A stretch of DNA of 64,000 nt, from contig CAVTPD010000003.1 of NCBI GenBank assembly GCA_963736575.1, positions 1,302,001 to 1,366,000 on the forward strand, in the 5' to 3' direction. Made by a program: the position numbers and the translations under genes. Below are positions 24,679-33,212 of the stretch, one piece after another (position 1 is the first letter of the stretch; each line of letters opens with the position of its first letter). This stretch comes from CAVTPD01 sp963736575. Lineage in GTDB: Bacteria; Bacteroidota; Bacteroidia; Cytophagales; JAAEPT01. The notes under the pieces were generated by a model. That model made no database searches. It saw only the letters and a program-made list of their open reading frames with translations, and was not told where the DNA came from.

Positions 24679-24883
24679 ATGAATTATGAATTATGAATTA
24701 TGAATTATGAATTATGAATTATGAATTATGAATTATGAATTATGAATTATGAATTATGAATTATGAATTATGAATTATGAATTATGAATTATGAATTATG
24801 AATTATGAATTATGAATTATGAATTATGAATTATGAATTATGAATTATGAATTATGAATTATGAATTATGAATTATGAATTAT
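24679..24883. repeat. Pure heptanucleotide tandem repeat (ATGAATT)n, 29.3 copies
   Basis: I checked the period position by position: ATGAATT repeats without a single error for 205 bp, from 24679 to 24883. It fills most of the 260-bp gap between the NYN gene and the Pif1-like helicase gene and ends 40 bp before that gene's -7 element. Every frame contains stops because 7 is not a multiple of 3. Purity suggests recent or continuing slippage. Confidence 0.97.
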
Positions 24884-24923
24884 TATTAGTTTCTTCAATT
24901 TTTCAACCCTAAACTTTTAACCC

Positions 24924-24931
24924 TATTTTTG
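24924..24931 (+). promoter_or_regulatory. -7 element (TATTTTTG) of the Pif1-like helicase gene, likely leaderless
   Basis: TATTTTTG fully matches TAnnTTTG and ends 4 nt before the ATG at 24936, the same box and the same spacing as before the methyltransferase gene at 5114. No strong -33 TTG was seen. Confidence 0.5.
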
Positions 24932-24935
24932 ATAT

Positions 24936-27125
24936 ATGGTAACAGCAGAATTGTCCCCAGCAGAAATAGCCGAAAAATTTATAAACAACACCAATTGCCC
25001 CATTTTTTTGACGGGTAAAGCCGGTACAGGTAAAACTACTTTTTTAAAAAGCATTGTAACATCTACGCATAAAAAAACGGTAGTAGCAGCACCAACAGGT
25101 ATTGCAGCCATTAATGCAGGCGGTGTAACTTTACATTCTTTATTTCAGTTGCCTTTTGGGTCTTTTGTACCAACCGATCAGTTTTTTAGCGGTGATTATG
25201 GGCAAAAATTTAATACCCCATCTTCTTTGTTTAAAGAGATGAAAATGGGAGAAACCAAACGGAAATTAATCAACGAGATAGAACTTTTGATTATTGATGA
25301 GGTAAGTATGTTGCGGGCCGATTTATTAGACGCTATTGACACCGTTTGTAAATCCATCCGTAAAGAACCACATTTACCCTTTGGTGGAATACAAGTGCTT
25401 TTTATTGGCGATTTGCTGCAATTACCACCGGTTGTAAAAGACCACGAATGGCGCGTTTTAGGTGATTATTACCAAAGTATGTATTTTTTTGATGCACAAG
25501 TTCTTCAGGATAAAAAACCTGTTTTTATAGAGCTTACTAAAATCTATCGTCAGTCCGACGAGAAATTTATTGCGCTATTAAATGAATTAAGAGACAATGC
25601 GGTGACACCCGCATTAGCGCAAAAACTGAACGAATATTACAAACCCGGATTTAAAACCGGTAAAGAAGAATACATCTATTTAACTACACACAACGCTAAA
25701 GCAAACTCCATTAATCAAAAGGAGTTGAATAAAATTGTAGCCTATTCTGAAACCTACAAAGCCGTTATTACAGGTGATTTTAACGAATATACCTACCCAG
25801 TAGATCCTAAAATGGAGCTAAAACAAGGGGCTCAGGTTATGTTTATTAAAAATGACCCAACAGGAGAACAAAAATTCTTTAACGGGAAAATAGGGAAGAT
25901 TAAAGAACTGGATCAAGAATCTATGACTGTAGAGTTTAGCGATGGTTCACCCTCGGTTGCTGTAGAGCGCTACCAATGGGAAAACACTAAGTTTGAATTG
26001 AACCAAGGCAATAATGAAATAGAAGAGAAAGTAGTAGGTACTTTTGAACAATTTCCGTTGCGTTTAGCATGGGCAATAACCATACATAAAAGCCAAGGCT
26101 TAACTTTTGAAAGAGCCGTGATTGACTTAGAAAGTGTGTTTGCACCCGGCCAAATGTATGTGGCGCTTTCGCGTTTAACCTCGCTAGACGGTTTGGTACT
26201 TTCTTCCAGAATGCCAATGGTAGGCTTTGGTATAGACGAAGCCGTATCTGGTTATTTTGAATCAGAAAGAAATGTGACGGGCTTGCCTAATAAATGGCAA
26301 GAAGAATCGGCCGATTATGTGTTGAGCTTTGCCCGAAGAGCTTTCGATTTTAGAGAGATTGTACACAGTATTGGTGAGCATGTATCTTCTTACAAAGCAG
26401 ATACAAAAAAGTCGGCCAAGGCAGAATACCTAGATTGGGCAAAAAAACTAAGTCAGGATTTTAAACCCGTAATGGAGGTTTCACTAAAGTTTATGCATGA
26501 AATAGAACGCATGCAATTGTTAAAGAAACTAGAAGTTAAAGACAAACTTTCTGTTCGGGTAAAAAAAGCAAAAAGTTATTTCGAACCTATTTTTGCTTCT
26601 TTTTCGGAACGAATAGAAGAACAGGTTGGCGAAGTGAAAGTAAAAAAAGGGGTTAAGCTCTATGTTAGAGAATTACAGGATTTAGAGAAAGTCTTCTTCC
26701 ACCAAAAACAAAAAATCTATAAGCTAGAGGCCATGCTAAAGTCGTTTGCTACCAGTGGTGAGTTTTCTAAAGAAATAGCAGACCGTGTAAATAAAACCCT
26801 TTTAGTAGAACGTGCAGCCAAAACTAACCTGAACAAAGGCGCAGGAAATACGCGTGAACTTACGTTTAAGATGTACAAAGAGGGTAAGCCCTTAGAAAGC
26901 ATAGCTACCGAAAGAAACTTAACCGTTGGTACAATTGAAGGTCATTTGGCTTTTTACGTACAAAGCGGAGAGTTAAACGTGACTGATTTTATTTCGGAAG
27001 AAAAACTGAAAGCCATATTAGAAGTTGCAAAAACTAAAGACACCAAAAGTATGAAGGTGATTAAAGATACTTTGGGTGAACCCTATACTTTTGGTGATGT
27101 TCGTTTTGCGCTAACACAGCTTTAA
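24936..27125 (+). CDS. Pif1/RecD-like SF1 helicase with C-terminal HTH domain
   Basis: This 729-residue helicase has Walker A LTGKAGTGKTTFLKSIV (about residues 26-42), Walker B LLIIDEVSMLRADLLD, a LFIGDLLQLPPV motif III and the late motif HKSQGLTFERAVIDLE ... GQMYVALSRLTSLDGL typical of Pif1/RecD-like DNA helicases. The C-terminal 150 residues end in a helix-turn-helix like that of RecQ C-termini (MYKEGKPLESIATERNLTVGTIEGHL, around residues 648-673). This layout is common in Bacteroidota. A role in 5'-3' unwinding during repair or at G4/replication barriers is expected from the family. Its stop shares TTAA with the convergent acyl-CoA oxidase-like gene. A long heptamer repeat lies in its upstream region. 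Confidence 0.87.
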   Translation: MVTAELSPAEIAEKFINNTNCPIFLTGKAGTGKTTFLKSIVTSTHKKTVVAAPTGIAAINAGGVTLHSLFQLPFGSFVPTDQFFSGDYGQKFNTPSSLFKEMKMGETKRKLINEIELLIIDEVSMLRADLLDAIDTVCKSIRKEPHLPFGGIQVLFIGDLLQLPPVVKDHEWRVLGDYYQSMYFFDAQVLQDKKPVFIELTKIYRQSDEKFIALLNELRDNAVTPALAQKLNEYYKPGFKTGKEEYIYLTTHNAKANSINQKELNKIVAYSETYKAVITGDFNEYTYPVDPKMELKQGAQVMFIKNDPTGEQKFFNGKIGKIKELDQESMTVEFSDGSPSVAVERYQWENTKFELNQGNNEIEEKVVGTFEQFPLRLAWAITIHKSQGLTFERAVIDLESVFAPGQMYVALSRLTSLDGLVLSSRMPMVGFGIDEAVSGYFESERNVTGLPNKWQEESADYVLSFARRAFDFREIVHSIGEHVSSYKADTKKSAKAEYLDWAKKLSQDFKPVMEVSLKFMHEIERMQLLKKLEVKDKLSVRVKKAKSYFEPIFASFSERIEEQVGEVKVKKGVKLYVRELQDLEKVFFHQKQKIYKLEAMLKSFATSGEFSKEIADRVNKTLLVERAAKTNLNKGAGNTRELTFKMYKEGKPLESIATERNLTVGTIEGHLAFYVQSGELNVTDFISEEKLKAILEVAKTKDTKSMKVIKDTLGEPYTFGDVRFALTQL

Positions 27126-28987
27126 CCTAAATCCGAAAATGCAATAGGAGCGGCCAAACAAGAATCGGGGATTCCAAAGGCATCTACTAATGCTAAAATA
27201 TTGGGCCTTATTTCGGCACTTAATTTTTCTGATAAGCTTCGGATGGCTTTCGATTTTACACCCTGTATATAATCGTATTCTAAGTACCAACCTTTGTGTT
27301 CTTCAATGGTGCTTAAAGCATAGAGCTGGCAAAGTTTAGTTAAAGCAGCATGTGCTTCGGTGTTTTTGTCTAAGCCTTTAATTGCTTCTATAAAATTGCT
27401 AAGTACAATTCTTTCAATGTAAGACTTACCAACGTTTATTAAATGATTCTGGCAAAGGTTAAATGTCTCAAATGAATCGGTTCCTTTTTTAATGTATTCT
27501 CTAATACGCTGGGCGGCGGTCTTTAAAATCACACTTTCTCTGTAACGGAAAGCTTCGGTATAAAACTCAAAGTCAAGAAGGTGTTCCTCGTCTGTATTTC
27601 TTACGTTTAGTGGATTCAGTTTAGAGAGCGATATTTTGGCTTCGTTAACAATAAAGCTAACCACGTCTGAAAAATCTATTTCTTCGTAAGCTTCCTTGTA
27701 GTTTGATAACCTACTTTTAGCCACAAGCTGCATTAAAACCGTGTTATCACCTTCAAAAGTGGTGTAAACATCCGAATCATTTTTTAAAATGCTAATTCTA
27801 TTTTCGCTTAAATAACCTTTACCGCCGCATGCCTCTCTGCACTCTTGTAAGGTTTTAGTGGTATTCCAGGTAGAATAAGCTTTTAACCCTGCGGCTAAAG
27901 TTTCAATTCGTTTCATTTTTTCTTCATCTGGATTATTAGCATACGTAAACGCTAATTTTTCTAATGCGAAATGAATACCATAAGCTTTTGCCAACAACGG
28001 AAATAAACGTTTTTGGTGGCTTTGGTAGTCCATAATTAAATGTTCGGGTTTGTTTTTTGGCCCAAATTGTCTACGCAGCGTAGCGTATTTTATGGCAATT
28101 GTTAAACCAGATTTTGCAGCACTTAGTGCAGATTTAGGAATACCTATTCTTCCCCCAACCAGCGTTCCCAACATGGTGAAGAAGCGTTTTCCGTCATTTT
28201 CAATAGAAGTATGAAATTCTCCTTCTTCATCTATTTGTACAAACCGGTCTAATAAATTTTCTTTAGGAATTACTACTTGGTCAAACCATATGCGTCCGTT
28301 ATCTACGCCGTTTAAACCCATTTTCATTCCGCAGTCTTCTATTTTAACACCAGAAAGAATATTCCTATGTTTATCTCTTAGGGGAACAACGAAAGCACTT
28401 ACGCCGTGGTCTTTCCCGTTTATAATTAGCTTAGCAAAAACGGTAGCGGCTTGTGCATGGCAAGCGGCATTTCCTATGTATGTTTTTCTAGCCTTTTCAT
28501 TGGGAGTGTGCACCACAAAAGAATTTGTGTTGTGGTTATAAGTAGCCGTTGTTTCAATTCCCCTTACGTTAGAACCATGTCCGGTTTCCGTCATGGCAAA
28601 AGAACCTGGGAGTTCTAAGCTAGCAATGTCTTTCAGGTATTTTTTATGATGTTTTTCGGTGCCTAATAAGAAAACACTCATCCCCCACAAACCAAACTGA
28701 ACCCCAAATTTTATCACTAAACTTAAATCGTGGTAACTTAAGGTTTCCATCGCCGCGAAATATTTATGCATATTATTTTCGCCACCAGTTTCTTTAGGGT
28801 AAGCAATATTCCCTATTCCTTCATCGGCTAATGTTTTACACCATCCTAAAACGGTTTCTCTAAAAGCGGAATAGTCGTAAGGATTTTGGTATTCAAATTC
28901 GGGACGGGTAATAATCGATTTTACCTTAGCAATGATTTCCGAATGATCACCTTCCAGAATTTTATTTATATCGGTAGTTAAAGACAT
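27122..28987 (-). CDS. Acyl-CoA oxidase/dehydrogenase-like flavoenzyme
   Basis: This 621-residue acyl-CoA dehydrogenase-fold protein reads closest to acyl-CoA oxidases. It has FAMTETGHGSNVRGIETTATY in the FAD region (about 134-154), GMKMGLNGVDNGRIWFDQV, RRQFGPKN and ECREACGGKGYLSENRI, plus an extra C-terminal helical domain that ordinary 380-residue dehydrogenases lack. It should catalyse the first step of beta-oxidation, passing electrons to oxygen or to a flavoprotein acceptor; which one cannot be read from sequence. It is a single gene, divergent from glycogen synthase, and convergent with the helicase with a 4-bp stop overlap. Confidence 0.85.
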   Translation of the reverse strand: MSLTTDINKILEGDHSEIIAKVKSIITRPEFEYQNPYDYSAFRETVLGWCKTLADEGIGNIAYPKETGGENNMHKYFAAMETLSYHDLSLVIKFGVQFGLWGMSVFLLGTEKHHKKYLKDIASLELPGSFAMTETGHGSNVRGIETTATYNHNTNSFVVHTPNEKARKTYIGNAACHAQAATVFAKLIINGKDHGVSAFVVPLRDKHRNILSGVKIEDCGMKMGLNGVDNGRIWFDQVVIPKENLLDRFVQIDEEGEFHTSIENDGKRFFTMLGTLVGGRIGIPKSALSAAKSGLTIAIKYATLRRQFGPKNKPEHLIMDYQSHQKRLFPLLAKAYGIHFALEKLAFTYANNPDEEKMKRIETLAAGLKAYSTWNTTKTLQECREACGGKGYLSENRISILKNDSDVYTTFEGDNTVLMQLVAKSRLSNYKEAYEEIDFSDVVSFIVNEAKISLSKLNPLNVRNTDEEHLLDFEFYTEAFRYRESVILKTAAQRIREYIKKGTDSFETFNLCQNHLINVGKSYIERIVLSNFIEAIKGLDKNTEAHAALTKLCQLYALSTIEEHKGWYLEYDYIQGVKSKAIRSLSEKLSAEIRPNILALVDAFGIPDSCLAAPIAFSDLG

Positions 28988-29299
28988 CTTTTAATCTTGA
29001 ATGAATACTTTGAATATAATTCTTAAAATCAATGAGAACAAAGGTGGGTTCTTGAATTAATGTTCAGAAAGTTTTTAAAAAGTAGCCTCAGTTCAATATT
29101 TATAAAAAATACAGCCCGTCTAAACTTTTTTTCTGAAAAAACGTTCCTTTTTGCCAGTAGGCATTATCTACACTAAAAAAGCTACCCTATAAAAAACAAT
29201 TAGGACAGATGACCTTTTTTAAGTGCATCCGTAGCCTTTTGCATTTATTTCAGAAATATTATATCAGAGTCATTTAAGACTAAATAAATGGTGATGACT

Positions 29300-29332
29300 A
29301 AAAAGGAGAAGTCTATTAGGCTTCTCTTTTTT
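29300..29332 (+). terminator. Terminator-like hairpin without an annotated upstream gene
   Basis: AAAAAGGAGAAG (29300-29311) pairs with CTTCTCTTTTTT (29321-29332) with one G-T wobble and a 9-nt loop, then T-rich sequence. It has the shape of an intrinsic terminator on the plus strand. Confidence 0.6.
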
Positions 29333-29384
29333 GTTTTTAGTCTTATTTTGTTTCTTCTTTTTTTAAAAATCCCATGGATTAAAC

Positions 29385-29418
29385 TTGTTTAATGCTATTT
29401 TCAATAAAGATATGTTTG
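29385..29418 (+). promoter_or_regulatory. Promoter of the glycogen synthase gene
   Basis: TATGTTTG (29411-29418) matches TAnnTTTG, and a TTG at 29385-29387 lies 23 bp upstream, the range of Bacteroidota -33 elements. The predicted RNA start is near 29423-29425, about 11-13 nt before the ATG at 29436. Confidence 0.6.
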
Positions 29419-29435
29419 GTAATAGAGATTAGGGG

Positions 29436-31232
29436 ATGAATAAAAGCTTTGAGAAAAATTTTCTTGTAGAAACTGCTTGGGAAGTTTGTAATCAAGTAGG
29501 GGGGATTTACACCGTACTTAGGTCTAAAATATTAGCTCAACAAAAAGAATGGGGTAAAAACTATTTGTTAGTAGGGCCTTTTTTGGGTAAAACCAATGAG
29601 TTCGACAGCATTGAAGAAGATGATGGCTCAGCGGCTTACCGCGTAGTTACCAGTATGCGAGAGCAAGGTATTGAAGTTTATTACGGTACTTGGTTAGTTT
29701 CTGGTAGACCTAAAGTAGTACTTATTAATCCGTACAGTATTTTTTATAAGCTGGCAGACATCAAGTATGAAATTTGGGAATCTTTTGATATACCTTCTGA
29801 AAGACATAATGACTTAAAGGACCAAGTAATTGGCTTTGGCTTTTTGTTGCAGTGGTTTTTACACGATTTAATTCACGAGAATAAAAAGGTAAAACACGTT
29901 ATCCATTTTCACGAATGGATGGTAGGCTTGCCTATACCTTATTTAAGACGTTCTGAAGTAAATGCCAAATTGGTTTTTACTACACATGCTACTTTATTGG
30001 GCCGTTATTTGGCCATGCACGATCCTCGTTTTTATGAACGACTTCCCTATGTTTCTTGGGAACGAGAAGCCAGACATTTCGATTCATTAACACAAATTAA
30101 AATAGAACGTGCAGGTGCTCATGGAGCTCATATTTTAACTACGGTTAGTGATATTACCGCTCAGGAATGTGTTTATTTATTGGGTAGAGCACCAGAGGTA
30201 ATTACACCAAATGGTTTAAATATTAACCGTTACGAAGCCGTACACGAATTTCAGTCTTGGCACATTGAAGCAAAAAAGAAGATTAACGAATTTGTTATTG
30301 GTCATTTTTTTCCCAGTTATAAGTTTGATCTAGAAAACACCATTTACTTCTTTACTTCGGGCAGGTTTGAATATAAAAATAAAGGATACGATTTAACATT
30401 AGAGGCTTTGGCCCGCTTAAATCATTTAATGCACCAAGAAGGCATAAACAAAACGGTAGTGATGTTTATTGTAACTAAACAACCTTCACACGGTATTAAT
30501 GTAGAGTCCTTAAATTCAAGAGCTATGATGGAAGAACTACGTTCTACCTGTAAGCAAATTGAAAATGAAATCTCTAATAAATTATTTTATTCGGTGGCGG
30601 GTGATGAGAATGACAAGCTGCCCGATTTAAATGAGTTTGTAGAAGACTATATGAAGTTGAGTTTCCGTAGAGCCATGCAAAGTTCACAAACAATTAATTT
30701 GCCACCGGTTTCTACGCATAATTTAGTAAACGACGCTAAGGACGATATTTTAAATTTTGTTAGAGCATCTGGTATGTACAATAAACCAGAGGACAAGGTT
30801 AAGATTATTTATCACCCAGAATTTATATCGGCCACCAGTCCATTGTTTCATATGGAATACGATGAATTTGTACGGGGTTGTCATATGGGGGTTTTCCCAA
30901 GTTATTACGAGCCGTGGGGTTATACGCCAGTAGAATGTTTAGTACGTGGTATTCCTGCAATAACAAGTGATTTAGCAGGTTTTGGTGATTATGTTAAAAA
31001 GCATTTACCAAGAGAAATTGGCGATGGTTTGTATGTGATTGATCGTCTAGGTAAATCTTTTGATCAGTCTGCCAATCAATTGGCGTATACAATGTTAGAA
31101 TTTATTAAGCTGAACAGAAGAGAAAGAATAAGTCAACGAAATGACATGGAAGAAGTAGCTCAACATTTCGATTGGGATGAATTGATTCAGTTTTACACCA
31201 AAACATATAAAAAAGCAATAAAAGCGCATTAG
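29436..31232 (+). CDS. Glycogen synthase, GT3 (eukaryotic GYS-like) type
   Basis: This 598-residue glycosyltransferase begins LVETAWEVCNQVGGIYTVL, the sugar-nucleotide loop of GT3 (fungal/animal GYS-type) glycogen synthases rather than the KTGGL loop of bacterial GlgA. Other GT3-like features are HFHEWMVGLPIPYLRR, FTTHATLLGRYLA, TPNGLNINRYEAVHEFQ, GRFEYKNKGYDLTLEAL and the C-terminal GVFPSYYEPWGYTPVECLVRGIPAITSDLAGF. It should add glucose from a nucleotide sugar to glycogen. No glgB, glgC or glgP is adjacent. It has its own promoter and is followed after 10 bp by a methyltransferase gene in the same direction. Confidence 0.92.
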   Translation: MNKSFEKNFLVETAWEVCNQVGGIYTVLRSKILAQQKEWGKNYLLVGPFLGKTNEFDSIEEDDGSAAYRVVTSMREQGIEVYYGTWLVSGRPKVVLINPYSIFYKLADIKYEIWESFDIPSERHNDLKDQVIGFGFLLQWFLHDLIHENKKVKHVIHFHEWMVGLPIPYLRRSEVNAKLVFTTHATLLGRYLAMHDPRFYERLPYVSWEREARHFDSLTQIKIERAGAHGAHILTTVSDITAQECVYLLGRAPEVITPNGLNINRYEAVHEFQSWHIEAKKKINEFVIGHFFPSYKFDLENTIYFFTSGRFEYKNKGYDLTLEALARLNHLMHQEGINKTVVMFIVTKQPSHGINVESLNSRAMMEELRSTCKQIENEISNKLFYSVAGDENDKLPDLNEFVEDYMKLSFRRAMQSSQTINLPPVSTHNLVNDAKDDILNFVRASGMYNKPEDKVKIIYHPEFISATSPLFHMEYDEFVRGCHMGVFPSYYEPWGYTPVECLVRGIPAITSDLAGFGDYVKKHLPREIGDGLYVIDRLGKSFDQSANQLAYTMLEFIKLNRRERISQRNDMEEVAQHFDWDELIQFYTKTYKKAIKAH

Positions 31233-31242
31233 ATTTTTTGTT

Positions 31243-31905
31243 ATGGAAAACAATAAACCTACTCCCGAACAACTGGCCGCACAATTAAAAAAACCGCACG
31301 GTGAAAACGGTATAGGTGTGGGCAAGTTTATGAATGAGGGAAATAAGTTTATGAACGAACTTTCTTACAAGGCCTTGGCTTTGCAAGAATGGGATAATAT
31401 TTTAGAAATAGGCCCCGGAAATGGGGCTTTTGTTTCGGAATTGATTGAGCCTTTTGAATACGTTGGTTATACAGGTCTAGATTATTCTGAGTTAATGATA
31501 GCCGAAGCTAAAAAGCAGAATCATACCTTAATTAATCGTGGTAGAGTACGCTTTTTAGAAGGAGATCTATCGGAATTAAGCTTTAAAAACAAAGCCTTTA
31601 ATAAAATAATCACCGTAAATACGCTTTATTTCTGGCCCGAACCAAAAAAGAATTTAGCCGAATTACGCCGTGTTTTAGCAGACGACGGCAAACTGATTTT
31701 AAGTATTCGTCCCAAAAGAAACATGGAAACTTTGCCTATTACTGAATTCGGTTTTACCATGTATTCTAAAGAAGAAGCCGTACAATTCTTAGAAGAAGGC
31801 AACTTTAAAGTGCTAGAAGTACAAGAACACATTGACCCACCCATGGAGTTTGAAGGCCAAAGTATTCAAATGGAAAGTGTAGTTATTACGGCCGAAAAAC
31901 TTTAA
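31243..31905 (+). CDS. SAM-dependent methyltransferase (class I)
   Basis: This 220-residue protein has motif I ILEIGPGNGAFVSELI (about residues 51-66), an acidic strand-2 end in YTGLDYSELMIAEAKK and motif IV ITVNTLYFWPEPKKNLAELRRVL. This is the UbiE/Methyltransf_11 pattern. The substrate is unknown. It lies 10 bp after glycogen synthase, so it is probably co-transcribed with it. Its stop codon shares the bases TTAA with the convergent rlmH. Confidence 0.78.
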   Translation: MENNKPTPEQLAAQLKKPHGENGIGVGKFMNEGNKFMNELSYKALALQEWDNILEIGPGNGAFVSELIEPFEYVGYTGLDYSELMIAEAKKQNHTLINRGRVRFLEGDLSELSFKNKAFNKIITVNTLYFWPEPKKNLAELRRVLADDGKLILSIRPKRNMETLPITEFGFTMYSKEEAVQFLEEGNFKVLEVQEHIDPPMEFEGQSIQMESVVITAEKL

Positions 31906-32375
31906 TCGTTGTGGTAGGGCTCGTTGTTTAAAATGGTACATGCCCGGTAAACTTGTTCCAGAAAAAATACACGTATCATTTGGTGGCTAAAGGTCATTTT
32001 AGAAAGTGATATTTTTCCTTCAGCTTTTTTATAAACTTCCTCTGAAAAGCCAAAAGCACCACCAATTACAAATACAGCCCTTTTTATGCCACTGTTGGCT
32101 TGTTTCTGTAGATAATTGGAAAACTGACGAGAGGTAAAATCTTTCCCATTTTCATCTAAAAGGATTAATCGATCGCCAATTTCTAAAAAGTTAAGAATCT
32201 GTTCGCCTTCTTTTTTGTTTCTTTCTTCCGAAGGTAGTTTTGCAAACTTCTTATTGTCTGGAATTACCACCATTTCTGTAGGGAAATAATGTTTTAGACG
32301 CTTAAGGTAAATCTCCGAACCAGTGTCTAGATACTTTTCATCTGTTTTCCCTATACAGAGCAGAATTACTTTCAT
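31902..32375 (-). CDS. rlmH: 23S rRNA (pseudouridine1915-N3)-methyltransferase RlmH
   Basis: This 157-residue SPOUT-class protein contains KVILLCIGKTDEKYLDTG at the start, FVIGGAFGFSEEVYKKA (the knot SAM-binding loop) and MTFSHQMIRVFFLEQVYRA with NEPYHND at the end, all hallmarks of RlmH. It methylates the pseudouridine at position 1915 in helix 69 of 23S rRNA. The length equals the usual family length. It is a single gene converging on the methyltransferase gene with a 4-bp stop overlap. Confidence 0.95.
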   Translation of the reverse strand: MKVILLCIGKTDEKYLDTGSEIYLKRLKHYFPTEMVVIPDNKKFAKLPSEERNKKEGEQILNFLEIGDRLILLDENGKDFTSRQFSNYLQKQANSGIKRAVFVIGGAFGFSEEVYKKAEGKISLSKMTFSHQMIRVFFLEQVYRACTILNNEPYHND

Positions 32376-32461
32376 AGGGTAAAAATAAACAGATTTTTAT
32401 TATTGTACAGAAACAGATCTTGTATCTGGCACATTGAAGTAAAAGCTGATTTTGAAACGGA

Positions 32462-33121
32462 TTATTTAAACACCCGAACTGGACGCACGCTATACTCGTA
32501 AAACTTCATGTAATAACTCTGTCCGCCTTTGTCGTATTCCCTTGGTCCTTGGCTAAAAAACTGTATCCATGCAAACTCATGGTTTTTTTCAGAGCTTGAC
32601 CATAGTAACTTTTCATCAAACTGAACAATATTTGTTTTGGCTAAGTGTAACCAAGCTTCGTGCAATTCATCTTTTGAAGGCAAAAACCAATCTACATAAC
32701 CACTCCCTTTGTAAATCAAACAAATCTCAGCGGCCGAATGCATCCACTTCATCTCATCTGGATCGTATAAGGTACATTCTGCATTTTTAATTTTCAGAGA
32801 ATTACGCATTCCGCTCCCAATTTTAGTTTCCTTGGCCTTGGTATCTACTCCACGGCAGCTCCAAATAATCATTTGCTTGGTTTTATCATAGGGATAGCTT
32901 AAATATTCTGGCCCCATTACCATTCCAGAATCTTTTTCGAACAAATAAAAGATATAACCTCCTTGGTATATTTTACCCCACAAAGAATCTTTAGGAACCC
33001 CAGAAGCAACTAAAGCATGTGGTTTAGCGCCATTGTTTAATTGTTCTTGAATAGTTTGTGCACTAACAAAACATGTTACAAAAAGCAAAAACAGAAAACT
33101 TAAAGATTTTGATATTTTCAT
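32462..33121 (-). CDS. Secreted DUF1566 (Lcl C-terminal-domain) protein
   Basis: This 219-residue protein uses the ATG at 33121, which gives a clean signal peptide (MKISKSLSFLFLLFVTCFVSAQ); a longer frame starting at 33163 is unlikely. The mature part matches the DUF1566 pattern: GGYIFYLFEKDSGMVM, AAEICLIYKGSGYVDWFLPSKDELHEAW, LLWSSSE, a WIQFFSQG segment and the end YSVRPVRVFK. Such domains occur in exported surface proteins and their function is not settled. No T9SS sorting domain is visible, so it may be periplasmic. It is a single gene; the terminator of nhaD lies just upstream. Confidence 0.78.
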   Translation of the reverse strand: MKISKSLSFLFLLFVTCFVSAQTIQEQLNNGAKPHALVASGVPKDSLWGKIYQGGYIFYLFEKDSGMVMGPEYLSYPYDKTKQMIIWSCRGVDTKAKETKIGSGMRNSLKIKNAECTLYDPDEMKWMHSAAEICLIYKGSGYVDWFLPSKDELHEAWLHLAKTNIVQFDEKLLWSSSEKNHEFAWIQFFSQGPREYDKGGQSYYMKFYEYSVRPVRVFK

Positions 33122-33161
33122 ATTATTCGGGTTTATCATCTTCAATTTAATGGAATGAAAC

Positions 33162-33188
33162 AAAAAAAGGGGCTTACTGAGCCCCTTT
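33162..33188 (-). terminator. Terminator of nhaD
   Basis: AAAGGGGCT (33166-33174) pairs perfectly with AGCCCCTTT (33180-33188) around a 5-nt loop. On the minus strand it is followed by T7. It lies 25 bp beyond the nhaD stop. Confidence 0.87.
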
Positions 33189-33212
33189 CTTTATTCTAAC
33201 TATTTGTGTTTG

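Larger units (their letters stand above)
28988..29435. other. 448-bp intergenic region between acyl-CoA oxidase-like and glycogen synthase genes
   Basis: The region between two divergent genes holds the glycogen synthase promoter (29385-29418) and, ahead of it, a terminator-like hairpin (29300-29332). Since no annotated gene feeds that hairpin from the left on the plus strand, a short plus-strand transcript from about 29100-29330 is possible. No convincing conserved coding frame was seen. Confidence 0.5.

Noticed and set aside
24679..24883. CRISPR array
   Set aside because: The 7-bp unit repeats head to tail without spacers; CRISPR repeats are longer and separated by unique sequences.
29288..29392. 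34-residue open frame (MVMTKKEKS..., hydrophobic centre)
   Set aside because: It overlaps the terminator-like hairpin and lies between that hairpin and the promoter of the next gene; there is no ribosome-binding site that decides for it, so I do not count it as a gene.
32462..33163. Longer start of the DUF1566 protein
   Set aside because: The upstream extension (14 residues) precedes a clean Sec signal peptide that starts at 33121.
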